A DNA stretch of 8,582 nt from Terriglobia bacterium. GTDB lineage: Bacteria; Acidobacteriota; Terriglobia; UBA7540. The notes below the pieces were generated by a model, which had not been told where the DNA came from, did not search any database, and saw nothing but the letters and a program-made list of their open reading frames with translations. Made by a program: the position numbers and the translations under genes. The stretch is taken from assembly GCA_030036915.1 (NCBI GenBank), contig JASHSC010000519.1, positions 1 through 8,582 on the forward strand. The letters are read 5' to 3'. Within the stretch, counting starts at the first letter, position 1, and each line of letters starts with the position of its first letter. Shown here piece after piece: positions 1-6,611 of the stretch.

Positions 1-2
1 AC

Positions 3-356
3 GAGCGGCACTATGGCGTTGCAACGCTGGGAGTTTGCCCGGTCCCTGACCCGCAACGCTCCGGCATTGTGGTGACGGGTGGCGGGGGCATCATCCGCCA
101 GTTTATTGAGAAACCGGAAAATCCACCTGGAAATCTGGCTTTCGGCGGAATCATTCTGGCGCGGCCGGAATTGCTGGCCAGCATTCCCGACAAAACACCC
201 GTTGATTTGGGCCACAATGTTTTGCCGCTACTCGCCAATCGAATCTACGCTCATCTCATCACCGAGTATCACCGTGACATCGGCACGCTGGAAAGCTACG
301 CGGCTGCACAGAAGGAATGGCGCGGCTTTGCGGCGTCAGGTGCCACCCAATCTTGA
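3..356 (+). CDS. Sugar-phosphate nucleotidyltransferase, C-terminal part (5' end missing)
   Basis: Reading from base 3 gives 117 residues of an open frame that has no start in the window and ends at TGA 354-356, so only the C-terminal part of a protein of probably about 230-250 residues is present. Visible motifs are FIEKP (fragment residues 34-38), which in this family sits next to the sugar-binding site, then a GG-I-LARPELL stretch, DLGHNVLPLL (from 68) and DIGTLESY (from 92). This series is typical of NTP_transferase enzymes of the mannose-1-phosphate or D-glycero-manno-heptose-1-phosphate guanylyltransferase type (HddC-like), which join a sugar 1-phosphate to an NTP in the cytoplasm. The DFG-DVLP and DIGT-E-Y pattern fits these better than RmlA, but the nucleotide and sugar specificity cannot be read from a fragment. 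It probably supplies an activated sugar to the glycosyltransferases downstream. The family call is firm; the substrate is open. Confidence 0.85.
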   Translation, partial: ERHYGVATLGVCPVPDPQRSGIVVTGGGGIIRQFIEKPENPPGNLAFGGIILARPELLASIPDKTPVDLGHNVLPLLANRIYAHLITEYHRDIGTLESYAAAQKEWRGFAASGATQS

Positions 357-423
357 TTTTCCGAGCGGACCCACAACCAAAAGATAAATTCCAGGGATGC
401 AGATAGACAGGTCCCATAAGTAA

Positions 424-1683
424 ATGCTTGTGAACCCCACAATTCAGCCCACGATCTCCGGCGGCCTTTCACAAAGTGAGGCTGATGCGGTGGCGCGCGC
501 AGTTCTGGTAAAGATCAGCGCCCGTAAGCACCGGATGATTCGACTCATTGAGGCTCTCCTGCGGCCGCTCGTGCGGATCGCTGACCGGGACCTGGACAAC
601 CCCGAAAAACTCGACATCGAAGCAGATAAGATCCTGGTGATGGAATACTGGAACCTGGGTGATGTGGTGATGCTCATACCGTTCTTAAGAAGCCTGCGGA
701 TTCAGTATCCCAATGCGAACATCACTATGGTAACCAGCCCCAAGTCTGAACCGCTTCTCGAAAATCAGGGACTTGTGGACCGGATCCTTGCCGTACGTGT
801 TCCCTGGGCCCAGCACTATTCGCGATGGCGAAAGTACAATCCTTTTTCGCTCCACTGGGTGGAACTGCTGCGGATGATTAAGTTCCTGCGCGACCAGCAT
901 TTTGATCTCGCGTTCACAGCCCGGGCAGATATCCGCGAGAACTTCATACTTTGGCTTGGGGGAGTAAGTCGGCGTGTTGGTTATGGTTTTGGGGGTGGCG
1001 GGTTTCTGCTGACTGACCAGGCGATCCCGGATTTACAACGCGTTCACTTTGTGAACCGCTGGCTTCGACTCTTGGAACATGTAGGATGTGCCCCATTGGA
1101 GTCACTGCCGAGATTGCAGGTAACTGCCGCCGAAGAGCAATCCGCCCAAGAGATTCTCGAACGGCATGGTGTGCACGCGGGCGATTTTCTCATCGGAGTT
1201 CATCCTGGGGCGCGGAGCAAGTCACGCCAATGGGGGGAAGAAAATTTCTCGACGCTAATCGCAAGATTGGAGGCCCAATTTCCCGTCCAGACTGTTTGGT
1301 TTCAGGACCACGAGCCAAAGAAGCCAAGGGCTGAACAGGCTGAACGGAGGACATTGGCACTTCCCATGCGCCAATTCATGGCGGTGCTCGCACGGTGCAA
1401 CTTGTTGATTTGCAATGACAGCGGACCTATGCATATCGCCGCAGCACTGGGTGTACCGGTGGTAGCAGTTTTCGGCCCCACGGAGCCCACGTGGTTTAGG
1501 CCACTCGGGCCTGAACATCAGATTGTCATCCAGCCGGGGTTTTGGTGCCGCCCGTGCTTTGACTACTGCCTTTTTGACCAGCCTTATTGTCTGCGCACAA
1601 TTCCTGTTCAAGAGGTGTTTCAGGCCTGTGCCTCGGCCATCAGCCGCGTTACTGCCCGAGACGAAGCCAAAGCCAGCCTATAA
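424..1683 (+). CDS. Glycosyltransferase family 9 (heptosyltransferase-like)
   Basis: 419 residues, from ATG 424 to TAA 1681-1683. An in-frame stop directly precedes the ATG, so this is the most upstream start; no convincing Shine-Dalgarno is seen. The N-terminal Rossmann half opens with ILVMEYWNLGDVV (about residues 70-82), the GT9 glycine-aspartate loop. The donor half carries HPGARSKSRQW (260-270) and CNDSGPMHIAAALG (330-343), the GT9 signature in which Asp-Ser-Gly binds the nucleotide-sugar, followed by VFGPTEP. A four-cysteine segment, C-RPC-FDYC-F-QPYC (about 373-388), matches the C-PC-C-C pattern seen in many GT9 enzymes. GT9 members transfer heptose, or sometimes other sugars, from an ADP- or GDP-sugar to lipid-linked acceptors on the cytoplasmic face. 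Unusually, about 68 residues containing a basic amphipathic stretch (around 28-55) precede the Rossmann fold; this could be membrane association or a mis-set start. Donor identity is not determined. Confidence 0.9.
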   Translation: MLVNPTIQPTISGGLSQSEADAVARAVLVKISARKHRMIRLIEALLRPLVRIADRDLDNPEKLDIEADKILVMEYWNLGDVVMLIPFLRSLRIQYPNANITMVTSPKSEPLLENQGLVDRILAVRVPWAQHYSRWRKYNPFSLHWVELLRMIKFLRDQHFDLAFTARADIRENFILWLGGVSRRVGYGFGGGGFLLTDQAIPDLQRVHFVNRWLRLLEHVGCAPLESLPRLQVTAAEEQSAQEILERHGVHAGDFLIGVHPGARSKSRQWGEENFSTLIARLEAQFPVQTVWFQDHEPKKPRAEQAERRTLALPMRQFMAVLARCNLLICNDSGPMHIAAALGVPVVAVFGPTEPTWFRPLGPEHQIVIQPGFWCRPCFDYCLFDQPYCLRTIPVQEVFQACASAISRVTARDEAKASL

Positions 1684-1802
1684 TATTTTGTGCTTACGAA
1701 ACCGTTCCCTTGTCGTGGCCCTCGCCAGAATTTGGGAGTGGTAGTCGAAATTACTTGGAAAGGGTGACGAACTGATCCCACTTGGACCCCAACCGTCTAC
1801 CC

Positions 1803-1809
1803 GGAGAAG
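1803..1809 (+). promoter_or_regulatory. Ribosome binding site choosing the TTG start of the GT4 gene
   Basis: GGAGAAG lies five bases before TTG 1815. The alternative TTG at 1782 has its nearest purine-rich stretch (AAAGGG) about 17 bases away, and GTG 1824 is too far from this site. I therefore chose TTG 1815. Confidence 0.5.
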
Positions 1810-1814
1810 TAGGC

Positions 1815-2999
1815 TTGAGTACCGTGCGACGCCGGCTCCGAATTGCCTTCTGCGGGATCCGTGGCATCCCACACACTTACGGCGGTGCCGAGGCGGTAAT
1901 GAGAGAGTTGGCCCCTCGGTTGGCTGGGCGCGGCCACGATGTAACCGTATACTGCCGCCGAGGCCACTTCCGAGAACGCCCTCGGTATTACAACGGGGTT
2001 CGATTGTACTACCTGCCGAATATCGAGACTAAGGTGCTGGCCACTCCCACTCACACCCTGCTCTCAATGGTGCACGTCCTTTTTCAGCGCACGGACGTGA
2101 TCGTCGCATGGAATCTGACCAACGCCCTGCCCTGCGTTATCCCTCGAGCGGTTGGTAAATCCGTGGCCATTATGGTGGATGGCTTGGACTGGAAGCGAAC
2201 CAAGTGGGGTCCGGTAGGAAGAAGCTACTTTCACTTCAGCGCCCGTTGGGTGGGAAGGATATGTCCCAAGGGAATTATTACCGACACGGCCGACATGCGT
2301 CGAGTATACTTGGAGGAATTCAGTACAACCTCAGCCTGTATCCCTTGCGGAGCCAACGTCGAGACCTCCACGGACCCGGACGCGGTCCGGGAGTATGGAC
2401 TCCGGCCATTCCAATATTACCTGGTTGCCAGCCGACTGGTTCCCGAAAATAACGCCGATCTGATCCTTCAGGCATTTGAACGGCTGAGCAGCAATCGTTT
2501 GCTGGCCATTGCTGGAGACGCCAACTACCGCAGTGAGTTTGTTGAGCGATTGAAGCAAACGAGGGATCCGCGCGTGCGCTTCTTGGGGCATGTGGCCAGT
2601 TCTGACCACATGAGGGAGTTGCACTGCCAAGCCTATACCTACGTTCACGGCCACAGCGCAGGGGGCACCAATCCCTCTTTGCTCAGGGCCCTGGGCTGTG
2701 GGAACTGTGTCCTCGCGCTCAATACTCCTTCCAATGCAGAAGTTCTCGGAGATTATGGGATTTACTTCGAGCGGGATGCGGACGACTTACTGCTCAAACT
2801 CCGGCATGTTGAAGCTCACCCTGAAGTGGCCGAAGCGTACCGCCGGAGGGCGTCGGAACGGATAAGAAAAAAGTATGACTGGGAGGGAATCACCGACCTT
2901 TACGAGGAGTTTTTTCTCCGGCTGGCGGCTGGCGAGAATGCCACGCTCACGCATTCGAGTGTCGCGGACGCGGGCGCAAAAGCTACCGAAAGCTGCTAA
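1815..2999 (+). CDS. GT4-type glycosyltransferase with N-terminal DUF1972 domain (rhamnosyltransferase-like)
   Basis: 394 residues from TTG 1815 to TAA 2997-2999. TTG 1782 would add 11 residues and GTG 1824 would remove three. Residues 9-40 hold RIAFCGIRGIPHTYGG followed by A-E and ELAPRLAGRGHDVTVYCR, the DUF1972 signature of the GT4 subgroup that includes rhamnosyltransferases of streptococcal capsule and cell-wall loci. The C-terminal donor domain shows ASRLVPENNADLILQAFERL (205-224) and HGHSAGGTNPSLLRALGCGN (about 278-297). No signal or membrane segment is visible, so it acts in the cytoplasm on lipid-linked oligosaccharide, probably as a retaining enzyme. It starts about 130 bases after the GT9 stop and ends 21 bases before the epimerase gene. 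Oddity: where GT4 enzymes normally carry Glu in the LEA-G element, this protein has Arg291. The rhamnose assignment comes from family resemblance and the adjacent RmlC/RmlD-like genes; another deoxysugar is possible. Confidence 0.88.
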   Translation: MSTVRRRLRIAFCGIRGIPHTYGGAEAVMRELAPRLAGRGHDVTVYCRRGHFRERPRYYNGVRLYYLPNIETKVLATPTHTLLSMVHVLFQRTDVIVAWNLTNALPCVIPRAVGKSVAIMVDGLDWKRTKWGPVGRSYFHFSARWVGRICPKGIITDTADMRRVYLEEFSTTSACIPCGANVETSTDPDAVREYGLRPFQYYLVASRLVPENNADLILQAFERLSSNRLLAIAGDANYRSEFVERLKQTRDPRVRFLGHVASSDHMRELHCQAYTYVHGHSAGGTNPSLLRALGCGNCVLALNTPSNAEVLGDYGIYFERDADDLLLKLRHVEAHPEVAEAYRRRASERIRKKYDWEGITDLYEEFFLRLAAGENATLTHSSVADAGAKATESC

Positions 3000-3020
3000 T
3001 TAGGAAGGCTTACTGCGTTT

Positions 3021-3584
3021 ATGCAAATTGGAAAGGAATCCACTCATCTCGGTGAGATTGTAATCGTGGCACCTGAAGTCTTCGAGGACGAGCGCGGCTT
3101 TTTTATGGAGACTTACCGCGAAGACCAATTCCGAGAACTTGGCTTGCCCACCAACTACGTGCAAGACAACCACTCGCGCTCGCGGAAGAATGTTTTGCGC
3201 GGGCTGCACTTTCAATATCAACCTCCCATGGGCAAACTGATGCGGGTCACTTACGGCCGGGCCTTCTTGGTGGCTGTGGATCTCCGCAAGGGGTCACCGA
3301 CGTTGGGTAAATGGTGGGGAACCGAACTTTCCGCCGACAACAAGAAGCAAATGTGGGCGCCTGCCAGCTTCGCGCGTGGGTTCTGCGTGCTCTCGGACTG
3401 GGCAGAGATCCTATACAAAACCACCGGGCTGTACAATTCGAGCACGGATATCGCGATTCGGTTCGATGATCCGGATATCGGCGTTAAGTGGCCGATTTCC
3501 GACCCGCAGATTTCCGAACGTGACCGAAAGGCCATATCCTTGGCAGAGTGGTTGAAGTCGCCTGCGTCCGACAACTTCCGGTGA
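3021..3584 (+). CDS. rfbC: dTDP-4-dehydrorhamnose 3,5-epimerase family protein (RmlC-like)
   Basis: 187 residues, the usual RmlC length. ATG 3021 follows AGGAAGG (3002-3008) at a slightly long spacing of 12 bases. The cupin epimerase inverts C3 and C5 of a nucleotide-bound 4-keto-6-deoxysugar in the cytoplasm. Visible family features are FEDERGFF-E (21-30), QDNHSRS (48-54), VLRGLHFQ (58-65) with the catalytic base His63, Lys72, the Tyr132-Lys133 pair and Tyr138 of the active site, DDPDIGVKWP (149-158), and the closing S-RD element with Asp168, which pairs with the catalytic His in the family. The canonical F-A-H-G-F is F-A-R-G-F here (117-121). The stop is only four bases before the most upstream start of the next gene, implying coupling. 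The fold and reaction type are secure. The sugar could be dTDP-4-dehydrorhamnose or an analogous keto sugar, because RmlA and RmlB partners are not in view. Confidence 0.9.
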   Translation: MQIGKESTHLGEIVIVAPEVFEDERGFFMETYREDQFRELGLPTNYVQDNHSRSRKNVLRGLHFQYQPPMGKLMRVTYGRAFLVAVDLRKGSPTLGKWWGTELSADNKKQMWAPASFARGFCVLSDWAEILYKTTGLYNSSTDIAIRFDDPDIGVKWPISDPQISERDRKAISLAEWLKSPASDNFR

Positions 3585-3666
3585 GAGTATGCACTGGATT
3601 CAGGACCCCATCCGCGAGCTCGGGTCCCGAAGAAACTCTAAGCAAAACAAACAGGTAACCATAGAC

Positions 3667-4800
3667 ATGAAAACTGACGGCCCTGGGTCATTAGCCCTAA
3701 TCACCGGCGGTGCCGGCTATATTGGCTGCGTCCTGGCTCCTATACTGCTTGACGCAGGCTATCGTGTGCGGATTTTCGATGTCATGTTTTACGGAGATTT
3801 CGGCCTGGATCGACTGCGCGACGGGTTGGAGGTCGTCGAGGGCGACATCCGTGCGGTGCCACCGGACCTGCTCGACGGGGTCTATGCCATCATCAATCTC
3901 GCCGGACTCTCGACCGAACCAGCGGCCGAGTATCACCCGGAGGCCAATCATGATATTAATTTTCGAGCGGCAGTAGGATTGGCGAAACTCGCCAAGGAGA
4001 AGAGGGTCAGGCGTTTCGTTCAGGCCTCTTCGGGGTCGATTTATGACGTTGGCGCAGGGAATCCCGAGAAAGACATCGTTCATTGCGAGGATTCGCCAGT
4101 GGCCCCCTTCCGGGTGTACTCAATCAGTAAGCGCGAAGCCGAGAAGGAAATCCTCGGGATGGCGGATGATACTTTCACGCCCGTAGTGCTGCGGAAGGGT
4201 TCAGTCTACGGCTATTCACCGCGAATGCGCTTCGACCTCGTGGTGAATGCCTTCGTGTTGAGCGCACTTCAGACGGGCCGTCTGCTTCTCCACAACGGCG
4301 GGGAAATGTGGAGGCCGCTGGTCAGCGTTCAAGACGCCGCCTCGGCTTACCGGTTGATGCTAGAGGCCCCCGAAGCACAAATCACAGGCCAGATCTTTAA
4401 TGTAACGAATGGGAACTACCGCATCTCTGAACTGGCTCTGCGGGTACGCAATAAGCTTTCTGAAATCGGCATCCCTTGCGACCTGCAACCAGACTACCGG
4501 TATCAAAATCTCCGAAGCTGCCAAGCCTCGGGAAAAAAGATTGCAGAACGGCTCAATTTCATTCCCAGAGTGACGGTGGAAGAGACCGTCCAGGACCTGG
4601 CCGGGAAAATCCGGGACGGAGCCTTTCCCGACCTCAGTGATGCCTCGCTCCACAATATTCGCTGGCTCGACCTCATGGAGGGAACCCGCAAGAAACTGGG
4701 CTATCCAAACTCAGTCTTTAATCTCAACGTCGAGCAGCTTAAATCAGTGCGGACTGCAGCTTCTAATGCAAGCCGTGCGGTCGCGAGCGAGCAATTCTGA
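3667..4800 (+). CDS. NAD(P)-dependent sugar epimerase/reductase, extended SDR family
   Basis: 377 residues from ATG 3667. ATG 3589 in the same frame would add 26 polar residues ahead of the Rossmann fold. I prefer 3667 because it places the nucleotide loop near the N-terminus as the family usually has it, but 3589 has a GGTGAG stretch just before it and cannot be excluded. The protein shows TGGAGYIG (13-20), an acidic residue after the second strand (IFDVMF), NLAGLS, SSGSIYD with Ser124, and the catalytic YSISK (Tyr151, Lys155). A later QNLRSCQASGKK segment resembles the R-Y-V-S--K element of nucleotide-sugar epimerases. The Asp-Glu pair of 4,6-dehydratases (TDE-VYG) is Gly123-Ser124 here, so it is unlikely to be RmlB; 4-epimerase or 4-ketoreductase activity fits better. 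It lies between RmlC-like and RmlD-like genes, suggesting an added step in making one deoxysugar. The exact substrate is not known. Confidence 0.85.
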   Translation: MKTDGPGSLALITGGAGYIGCVLAPILLDAGYRVRIFDVMFYGDFGLDRLRDGLEVVEGDIRAVPPDLLDGVYAIINLAGLSTEPAAEYHPEANHDINFRAAVGLAKLAKEKRVRRFVQASSGSIYDVGAGNPEKDIVHCEDSPVAPFRVYSISKREAEKEILGMADDTFTPVVLRKGSVYGYSPRMRFDLVVNAFVLSALQTGRLLLHNGGEMWRPLVSVQDAASAYRLMLEAPEAQITGQIFNVTNGNYRISELALRVRNKLSEIGIPCDLQPDYRYQNLRSCQASGKKIAERLNFIPRVTVEETVQDLAGKIRDGAFPDLSDASLHNIRWLDLMEGTRKKLGYPNSVFNLNVEQLKSVRTAASNASRAVASEQF

Positions 4801-4802
4801 GC

Positions 4803-4807
4803 GGAGG
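4803..4807 (+). promoter_or_regulatory. Strong Shine-Dalgarno fixing a GTG start
   Basis: GGAGG lies five bases ahead of GTG 4813, directly after the stop of the SDR gene. It is the best ribosome binding site in the window and supports the GTG start of the RmlD-like gene. Confidence 0.75.
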
Positions 4808-4812
4808 CAAAG

Positions 4813-5742
4813 GTGGGGAGAATTGTGCTGCTCGGAGCCAACGGCCAACTAGGCAATGACCTCGCCCAGGTGGGCAGGGATCACAATCTCGACCTCGCCT
4901 GCCTGACGCACGCCGACATCGAGATAGCCGATCCTGCCTCGGTTGAACAAGTTCTCTCCAGCTTAGAACCGGAAGCCATCTTGAATACAGTGGCTTGCCA
5001 CGGGGCAAACCAGCATACTCCCGCTGAGCAGGAAGCGTTCTTTCGGGTTAATGGGCTCGGAGCCTGGCATTTGGCACGCTTCTGCCGGCGACACGGATGC
5101 CTCCTCGTCCATTTCAGCACGGATTACGTCTTCGGAAAGGAACGAACTCGCTCACGCCCGTACACGGAAGATGACCCACCCTGCCCGGTAAACATTTACG
5201 GAGCCTCTAAGGTGGCAGGCGAGCAATTGGTGCGGACCTTTTGCCCAAAGCATTACGTGATCCGAATCGCCAGCGCCTATGGAAGCGCCGGTTGTAGGGC
5301 AAAAGGAAAGTCCAACTTCGTCAAAATGGTGCTCGGCAAGGCCCTGAAGGGCGAAACCCTAAAGGTTGTGAATGACCAGGTCATGAGCCCCACCTGGACG
5401 CGTGTCGCCGCAGAAAAGACATATGAACTCATCGACTCTGGGGCTACTTTCGGCTTGTATCACATGGCAGGCCGTGGGGACTGCACTTGGTACGAGTTTG
5501 CTCGCGAAATCGTGCGGATTGCAGACTTGCCGGCGCGAATCGAGCCGACAGCCACTCCGGCGGAAGGACCTAACGAGGTTTTCGTTCGTCCGCGTTGGAC
5601 GGCCCTCACGAACTGTATGCTGCGCCAAGCCGGGTTGTCTGATCTCCCCCACTGGCGTGAGTGCCTTGAACAGTACATTGATACGCACGAGCGAACTGAT
5701 GAGACTAAAAACGCGGCACCCTGGTCGCCCATACCATCATAG
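4813..5742 (+). CDS. rfbD: dTDP-4-dehydrorhamnose reductase family protein (RmlD-like)
   Basis: 309 residues, starting at GTG 4813 behind a strong GGAGG and ending at TAG 5740-5742; this length is typical of RmlD. The enzyme reduces the 4-keto group of a nucleotide-bound 6-deoxysugar with NAD(P)H, the last step to dTDP-L-rhamnose in the classical pathway. Motifs: LGANGQLG (7-14, the G-x-x-G-x-x-G nucleotide loop), FRVN-LGAWHLA, HFSTDYVFG (100-108), YGASKVAGEQ with Tyr129 and Lys133, and VVNDQVMSPTWT matching the family's DQ-GSPT substrate loop. The segment after the fourth strand reads ACHGANQHTP (61-70), where classical RmlD has a Tyr/His-T-x-V-D-x-A-E type sequence, so the substrate or dimer contact region is unusual. 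The gene starts 12 bases after the SDR stop and ends 15 bases before the phosphotransferase, consistent with one operon. The family is secure; rhamnose specificity is likely but unproven. Confidence 0.88.
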   Translation: MGRIVLLGANGQLGNDLAQVGRDHNLDLACLTHADIEIADPASVEQVLSSLEPEAILNTVACHGANQHTPAEQEAFFRVNGLGAWHLARFCRRHGCLLVHFSTDYVFGKERTRSRPYTEDDPPCPVNIYGASKVAGEQLVRTFCPKHYVIRIASAYGSAGCRAKGKSNFVKMVLGKALKGETLKVVNDQVMSPTWTRVAAEKTYELIDSGATFGLYHMAGRGDCTWYEFAREIVRIADLPARIEPTATPAEGPNEVFVRPRWTALTNCMLRQAGLSDLPHWRECLEQYIDTHERTDETKNAAPWSPIPS

Positions 5743-5757
5743 TCAAGACAGGTTGAG

Positions 5758-6429
5758 GTGAGGACCACGTCAACGGCACTTGAATCAGTTCCGATTTGCT
5801 CAGAGCGATCACCCAGTTGGGATAAGGGGGTGTTCCGGAGCATTAAACGCGGCCTCGACGTATGCATTTCGGCCGCGCTTCTCGTGCTGCTTGCCCCGTT
5901 ATTCGTGGCGCTTGGAGTCGGTGTAAAGCTCTCCTCGCGCGGGCCGGTGCTCTACAAATGGAAGGTCGTTGGCCTGAGCGGCCGTCCGTTTACCGGGTAC
6001 AAATTCCGATCGATGTACGTCGATGCTGACGCGGTGAAAGCGCGGCTCGAATCCTTGAACGAAATGCAGGGGCCGGTATTCAAGCTTAGGGGTGATCCCC
6101 GGATTACGGGCTTCGGGGAGTGGATGCGACGTTACAGCCTCGATGAATTGCCCCAGATTTACAACGTCCTCAAAGGGGATATGAGTCTCGTGGGTCCTCG
6201 TCCTCCGCTTGTCACCGAGTACGAGCGATTCACGGATTTTCAGAAGCTCAAGCTGATGGTAAAACCCGGAATCACTTGCCTCTGGCAGGTGAATGGAAGG
6301 AACAGCATCAGCAACCTTGATGACTGGGTCAAGCTCGACCTTGACTACATACGCACCTGGTCCTTGCGTCTTGACTTCAGGATCCTGCTTAAGACTTTTG
6401 CGGTCATTTTGGCCGGCACCGGAAGGTGA
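5758..6429 (+). CDS. Undecaprenyl-phosphate sugar-1-phosphate transferase (bacterial sugar transferase domain)
   Basis: 223 residues from GTG 5758; the preceding AGGTTGAG stretch is a modest ribosome site. It is the short, catalytic-domain-only form of the family, not the roughly 460-residue WcaJ type with four extra membrane segments. After about 28 polar residues comes the basic K-R-G-L-D sequence and one hydrophobic segment (about 35-57), a membrane hairpin or re-entrant helix in this family. The cytoplasmic domain carries RPFTGYKFRSM (76-86), NEMQGPVFKLRGDPRITGFG (101-120), the catalytic SLDELPQIYNVLKGDMS (127-143) with its Asp-Glu pair, LVGPRPP (144-150) and KPGITCLWQVNGRN (169-182). The family transfers hexose or deoxyamino-hexose 1-phosphate from a UDP-sugar to undecaprenyl phosphate, committing the repeat unit to synthesis. 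It closes the tight gene run; a 182-base leader follows before the next gene. Sugar specificity cannot be read from the sequence. Confidence 0.93.
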   Translation: MRTTSTALESVPICSERSPSWDKGVFRSIKRGLDVCISAALLVLLAPLFVALGVGVKLSSRGPVLYKWKVVGLSGRPFTGYKFRSMYVDADAVKARLESLNEMQGPVFKLRGDPRITGFGEWMRRYSLDELPQIYNVLKGDMSLVGPRPPLVTEYERFTDFQKLKLMVKPGITCLWQVNGRNSISNLDDWVKLDLDYIRTWSLRLDFRILLKTFAVILAGTGR

Positions 6430-6487
6430 AGTCGTAATCTTAATAGTTTCTCCCGAAGCCAGTGGTATTTGCGCGTGTCCGCAACTC

Positions 6488-6555
6488 CTTCGAATCGACG
6501 AGCGCGGAATTTTAAGTATCCTCTTGAGGCACACCTCCGTGCCCGCGCTTCGAAG
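6488..6555 (+). repeat. Interrupted inverted repeat in the leader of the Wzi-type gene
   Basis: CTTCGAA (6488-6494) and GCGCGG (6502-6507) are matched on the other side by CCGCGC (6543-6548) and TTCGAAG (6549-6555). This allows 13 base pairs with a seven-base one-sided bulge and a 35-base loop. Within the loop, GAGG-CACA-CCTC can form a small hairpin. No run of T follows, so it does not look like a simple intrinsic terminator. It lies in the only sizeable gap of the operon (6430-6611) and could be a processing, attenuation or mRNA-stability element. Function is inference only. Confidence 0.4.
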
Positions 6556-6611
6556 ACCACCCATCCTGCCCAACGAACACCCCGCCATCGATTGAAAGGC
6601 TCAAATCAATC

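Noticed and set aside
1679..1684. Perfect TATAAT overlapping the GT9 stop codon, as a promoter for the GT4 gene
   Set aside because: No -35-like hexamer lies 15-19 bases upstream, and the match overlaps coding sequence; an isolated hexamer is weak evidence.
3589..3666. N-terminal extension of the SDR gene from ATG 3589
   Set aside because: The added 26 polar residues precede the Rossmann fold and resemble no family element; ATG 3667 gives the usual N-terminus. It is kept only as an alternative start.
5899..6588. Long open frame on the - strand (229 codons) opposite the phosphotransferase gene
   Set aside because: The + strand encodes a full set of canonical sugar-transferase motifs here; the reverse frame has no recognisable domain and is a shadow of GC-rich codon use.
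6293..6595. Possible small + strand gene spanning the phosphotransferase end and the leader
   Set aside because: Most of it overlaps the well-supported phosphotransferase in another frame; there is no family resemblance and no ribosome site.
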